From: Vigna angularis
Lineage: Eukaryota > Streptophyta > Magnoliopsida > Fabales > Fabaceae
NCBI RefSeq assembly: GCF_016808095.1
Contig: NC_068973.1
Location: 13,574,501-13,638,500, forward strand
Reading direction: 5' to 3'
DNA length: 64,000 nt
The notes under the pieces were generated by a model, which was given only the letters and a program-made list of their open reading frames with translations, did no database searches and was not told the DNA's origin. Position numbers and translations under genes: made by a program. Below, in pieces: positions 52,401 to 58,400 of this stretch (the stretch's first letter is position 1; every line of letters starts with the position of its first letter).

Positions 52401-55400
52401 CCATGATATGGTTTCCCATGTAGCAAAAGCTCGGGCTGCGGTAGAAGAGTTAAAGAACTTCTTTGTAGCTGATTCATCAGAAAATCTCAACAAAAAGCTT
52501 GACAAGTTTTACAGGGTCCTCATTTTGAAAAGTTTACACTTTGATTTTGATCATGTACGTGATCAAGTTTTAGCTGGTGATCAAATCCCATCGATGGATG
52601 GCTTAGTTACTCGACTCCTTCGGGTACCTACATTGGTAAAAGACGAGAATTTAAGTAATGCTATTGAAACATCAGCAATGGTGACACCGCGAGGAAGAGG
52701 AGGAGGTAGGAGCAATCGAGGAGGATGTGGTGGTCGAAATGGACGTCCTCAATGCTCATATTGTAAGAGAATGGGCCATGCCCAAGATAAATGTTATTCC
52801 TTGCATGGCTTTCCAGACAAAGTTGCTCATGTATCTAAATCTGATAATTCAGAATCTAGAATTTTTGATGAAGAGTGCCAAGAGTTTGAGGTACAAGTCT
52901 GAAAATTCTTCTACTCTTGGCCAATCCTCCTCAATGTCAAATGTGTCAACTGCATGCATCTCTCAATCTGTGAAAGGTCATAGTCCATGAATTCTTGACT
53001 CAGGTGCCTCAGATCATATCTCTGGTAACATCCCTTCTTTTTCTTCCATGTCCTCTGTGAAAACTCCTTATTTCATTACTATTGCCAATGGATCCAAAGT
53101 TGCATCTTAGGGGATTGGCAACGTTTCCCTATCTCCTTCACTAAAATTGAATTTTGTTTTGTATATTCCTCATTGTCCTTACAATTTAATCTCTTTGAGT
53201 TGATTGACTCGTTCCTTAAATTGTTCTTTAACCTTTTCTGCTAATTCCTTTCTTATACAGGAACATGGTACGGGTCGTCTAATTAGAGAAAGACATGAGT
53301 CATGAGGACTTTATTTCTTAAAACCTAACTCCTCAGTTTCCTATTTTGCAACTTCATCCCCAAAACTTTTGCATGATCGGTTGGGCTACCCAAGCTTATC
53401 TAAGTTGAAGATGATGGTTCCAAGTCTCAAACACATTCAAGTCTTAGATTGTGAGTCTTGCCAGTTAGGAAAACATGTTAGATCTTCCTATCCTAAAAAG
53501 TCTGAGACGCGATGTAATTTTGCCTTTTCAACTATTCACTCTGATATTTGGGGACCAAGTCGTGTTACTTCTTTTGGTTTTAATTATTTTGTAACCTTCA
53601 TTGATGAATTTTCTCGATGTACTTGGGTTTATTTAATGAAAGAGAGATCTGAACTTTTGGCAATATTTATGTCTTTTTTTAATGAAATTAAGAACCAATT
53701 TGGGAAGACAATTAAAATCCTCAAAAGTGATAATGCTAAGGAATACTTTTCTGCAGCATTTTCTTCATTCTTATCTTCCCAAGGAATTTTACACCAGTCA
53801 ACATGTCCCCACACTCCACAACAAAATGGCATTGTAGAGAGAAAGAATAGACATCTCATTGAAACTGCACGCTCCCTGATGTTGAATACTAACGTTCTTG
53901 TTCATCATTGGGGTGATGCAGTCCTTACTGCCTGTTTTCTGATCAATAGGATGCCTTCTTCCTCTCTTGAGAATAAAGTCCCTCACTCTGTCATTTTTCC
54001 AAATGACCCTCTTTCCATGTCTCTCTTCATATATTTGGGTGTACTTGTTTTGTTCATAATGTTTCTCCAGGTCTTGATAAACTCTCTGCAAAAAGCTATT
54101 AAGTGTGTCTTTTTGGGATACTCTCGCCTTCAGAAAGGGTATAAATGTTATTCTCCCTCAACCAAGAGGTATTATATGTCTGTTGATGTCACATTCTTTG
54201 AAGATACACCTTTTTTCTTGTCCTCCATGGAGGACCGTTCATTTGTTCAACAAATGTTTCCTCTACCATCATGTGATCCCTTGGTTACTCCTGCTTCTTT
54301 ACCTCAAACTCAAAATGCAAATGACATTGTTCCTCCTCTTCTGACATATCAACGTCGAACACAATCTCAAACTCAGAACACTGAAGATCCTCGAGACTCA
54401 AATCCTCCTTCATCAAATTCCCAAACCATGGATCCTTCATCCTCTTCACCCTCTCTTGACTCAGATAATAATTGGCCTATTGCCCTTCAGAAAGGTATTC
54501 GCTCTACTCGTAATCCTTATCCTGTTTATAATTTTTTGAGTTATCATCGTTTGTCTCCTCCATATTTCTGCTTTGTTTCTTCCTTATCTTCCATTAAGGT
54601 TCCTAATAATGTTCATGAGGCACTTGGTCATCCTGGATGGCAACAAGCCATGGTTGATGAAATGCAGGCACTTGAACACAATGGCACTTGGGACCTTGTT
54701 CCTCTTCCTCTTGGTAAGAAGCATGTTGGTTGTAGATGGGTCTATGCTATTAAGGTTGGTCCTACTGGTGCAATCAATCGTCTCAAAGCTCGTCTAGTAG
54801 CTAAGGGATATACTCAAGTCTATGGCCTCGACTATTGTGATACATTTTCTCCTGTGGCTAAAACCAGTATTGTTCGTATTTTGCTTGCTATGGCTGCCAT
54901 TCGTCATTGGCCCCTTTACCAGTTGGACATTAAAAATGCCTTTCTTCATGGTGATCTAGAAGAGATATACATGGAGCAACCTCCTGGGTTTGTTGCTTAG
55001 GGGGAGTCTGGGTTAGTTTGTAAATTACACCGGTCCCTCTATGGCTTGAAGCAATCACCTCAAGCTTGGTTCGGTAAATTTAGTCGGGTTGTGCAGAATT
55101 TTGGATTGAAACGATGTGAGGCGAATCATTCAGTAATTTATAGTCACTCTTCTCCTGATAAATGTGTTTATCTTATGGTCTATGTTGATGATATTGTCAT
55201 TACAGGAAATGACGTCACTAGAATTGCTCAATAAAAAGAATCATTTGTTCAACCACTTTCAAACCAAAGATCTGGGTCAGCTAAAATATTTCCTTGGTAT
55301 TGAAGTGGCACAATCAAAGGAAGGTGTCATCATTTCACAAAGAAAATATGCTCTTGATATTTTGGAGGAAACAGGCCTGACAAATTGCAAGCCCATTGAT

Positions 55401-58400
55401 AGTCCTATGGACTCAAATCAAAAGTTATTGAAAGACCAAGGTGAACTTTTCTCAAACCCAGAGAGATATAGATGGCTTGTTGGAAAACTCATCTATCTTA
55501 CCATAATAAGACCTGATCTTTCTTATCCGATAGGAGTTGTGAGTCAATTTATGCAAAATCCACATGTTGATCATTGGAATGCAGTGATTCGCATTCTCAG
55601 ATATGTAAAAGGGAACCCAGGACAGGGATTGTTGTATGAGGACAAGGGAAGCACTCGAGTTGAGGGATATTGTGATGCAGATTGGGCTGGTTGTCCAATT
55701 GACAGAAGATCTGCCACAGGATATTGTGTTTTACTTGGAGGGAACCTTGTATCTTGGAAAAGTAAGAAACAAAGTGTTGTTGTTCGATCTAGTGCTGAAG
55801 TTGAGTATCAATCTATGGCTCTAACTATATGTGAACTTGTTTGGATTAGACAACTCCTTCAAGAGTTGAAATTTTGTGAAAATGAGCAGATGAAGTTGAA
55901 CTGTGACAATCAAGCCGCCCTTCACATTGCCTCAAATCCAGTGTTTCATGAAAGAACAAAACACATAGAGATTGATTGTCATTTTATCAGAGAGAAGTTA
56001 TTGTCAAAGGATCTTGTTACTGAGTTTGTCAACTCTAATGAACAACTTGCAGACATTCTAACCAAATCTCTAAGGGGGCGTAGAAATCAATTTATATGTT
56101 CCAAGCTTGGTGCATATGATCTATATGCTCCAGCTTGAGGGGTGTTGAAGTATAATGTCTTTATTTGTTAGGGGCTTCTCGGCCTTTTATCTTTCAGAAC
56201 TATTGTCTTCTATAAATACAGTAGTAAGTTGTACCAGACTTGCTTAATCAAAATATAAGACTTTTCATTTTCTCTCAACTTCAAGTATAGGGTTTTCTGT
56301 CGATGATTCCTCTGGTTTGGCATTTCAACATGATGATCGTCACCGCTCTCGCAAGCTAGGGAAACAACATCACAAGTGTGACCATTATGGCAAACTAGTC
56401 CACAAGATTGACAGGTGCTATGTGTTACATCATGGTGTTGGGACGGTTAACCTTTTTCCTTTTCTATACATTGATAATGTTCTTTGTTCCTATGTGTCCT
56501 TTAAACTTATTATCCATTAGTCTACTAACTCGTTTTCTTGATTGTTTATTTCATTCATCCTAACTTCTATTTGTTTACAGGACCGAAGTTCAAGACAAGT
56601 GATTGACACCAGATGTGATTCTCATGGTCCTTGTCATCTCCGTCCTTCTACACATGTTGGCACAGATATGGAGTCTCTATCTCTCCTTCATGCAAAAAAC
56701 CAGCTTTTACATGAAAAATAGTATGTGTGAAGCTCATGACAGGAGAAACTATTGATAATAATTATAAGCAATAAATTTTCAGATTCAAGAAAACAATTTT
56801 CTTTTCAAGAAAAAAAAAATCAGGAAAAAGTAAGCTTTTTACAAAATTTCAAATTTGTGCCTCAAAAACTCTAGCTTACTTTAAAAATGGCTTATTTTCA
56901 ATCAAACAGCTGATATTGATGGAAAAAGCTTTATCAAACATGCACCAAGTGTAAAGCAGCCAGTAGACCATGCAAATTAATCTTAGCTGGTAAACAAAGC
57001 TTAAGTGCGAGAAGAGACATGTAACTCCCAATACAGTTGAACAATGTCAGTAAGAGGGCTATTTGGAAATGGAACAGGTAGAAGTCATATGTTTAGTGTA
57101 ACAAAATCCCCTTCTTTGTTATTAGTAGTAGCAAATATTCATCTTTTGCTAATTGTTGATTTAAAATATTGGGAATGGGAACCACCATTTTGTATCAGTA
57201 ATAAAACTTTAAAAAAAAAAATAGATGACCAATCCAGCAGGAACCTTGAAAGAGATCTGTTAGTTACGATGCAATTGGCCATGATACACAGCAATGATAT
57301 ATAGAATTAAAAGTTCCCACCAATCATTACAAACCTGAAAACCAAACACAAATTCTAGAAGATCGAACAAGTCTGCATCCCTTTGTCCAGATACTTTAAA
57401 TCCAGCAGGAAGTCTAGGTAACTGATCAGTATACCTAATTGCAGATATTGCAGCTTTAACCTGATATTGAGAACCAAACCTCAGCTTTAGAAACTACCAG
57501 AAAGAGTACATGAATTCAAGGGTATTACAGAAATCACGCAGCATAAATGGATGTGTCAATGTCAGCAACTCCTAGTTATTGTCAATACAGTGAATGGGTC
57601 AAGTACAAGAAACTTGAATGAAAGAGAGAGAGGACACAGAAGTCTTATAAAGCATTCAACTTACTTCAGGGAAAATTCTGATAGGATTGGTTAATGATGG
57701 TGCTTCCAGAGGAATAATATTGTATGGTGTAAGCTCTCCAGATAATGTCACACTTGACTTCTTTAATTTTCTCAACTAAGAAAACATGAGACAAATACGA
57801 TGAGCTAATTACAAATCATAATCAGTTAGTAAAAAATAAGTTCTTTAAGAAGATTTGTCATGTTCAAATAGAATTTTAAAAGAAACAAACGACAACAGGC
57901 AGTCAAAAGATTTTTATATTCCTTTATTGGATGTCAATTCGCAATACAAAAAGAACAAAAACTAGTGGCTTATAAATTTGAAAGCAACCAAATTAATCAT
58001 CAAAATAAAATGAATGGTTTAAAATAATTGAAGCATTCAATGCATAATCAGTAAAGTTAATTTGCTTTATGATAGACATCTTAACACAAAAGGAGTACCT
58101 CCTCCACTACGAGTCCTCCAACTCCGCTGGGATCAGCATCCTTACTAAGTGCCTCCAGGACCTCCACTAAAGCCCGTAGCGTAGCAATGATCTTTCTCAT
58201 TTCTGATGATCTAAGCTTCAACCTACAGTATTAAAACAGTTCACACAAATATTATACCACTCAAAAAATAACACAATATAGATAAATACATATAGGTTTT
58301 TAATCAACAAAATCTAAAAGGTAAATAAGAAAGGCTTTCTTCATAGTTTAAGAATTTTAGTTAGGAGAGGAGAGCAGCCAACCAATAACAGTTTTACTAC

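Larger units (their letters stand above)
51457..56283 (+). mobile_element. Copia-6: nearly full-length Copia element nested in the Copia-1 family copy
   Basis: LTRs 51457-51624 (168 bp) and 56143-56283 (141 bp), TGTTGAAGT..CTCAACTTCA. They differ by a 27-bp stretch in the 5' copy and about five substitutions. A primer site close to iMet type (TGGTATCAAGAGC) follows the 5' LTR, and a PPT GCTTGAGGGG precedes the 3' LTR. Order gag, protease, integrase, reverse transcriptase, RNase H is typical Copia. No 5-bp target duplication is visible; instead about 158 bp of host element occurs on both sides. Confidence 0.93.

Noticed and set aside
57044..57304. 86-codon plus-strand open frame in intron 6
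   Set aside because: No similarity, antisense in an intron, and a lysine run from poly-A. Length is within chance for AT-rich DNA.
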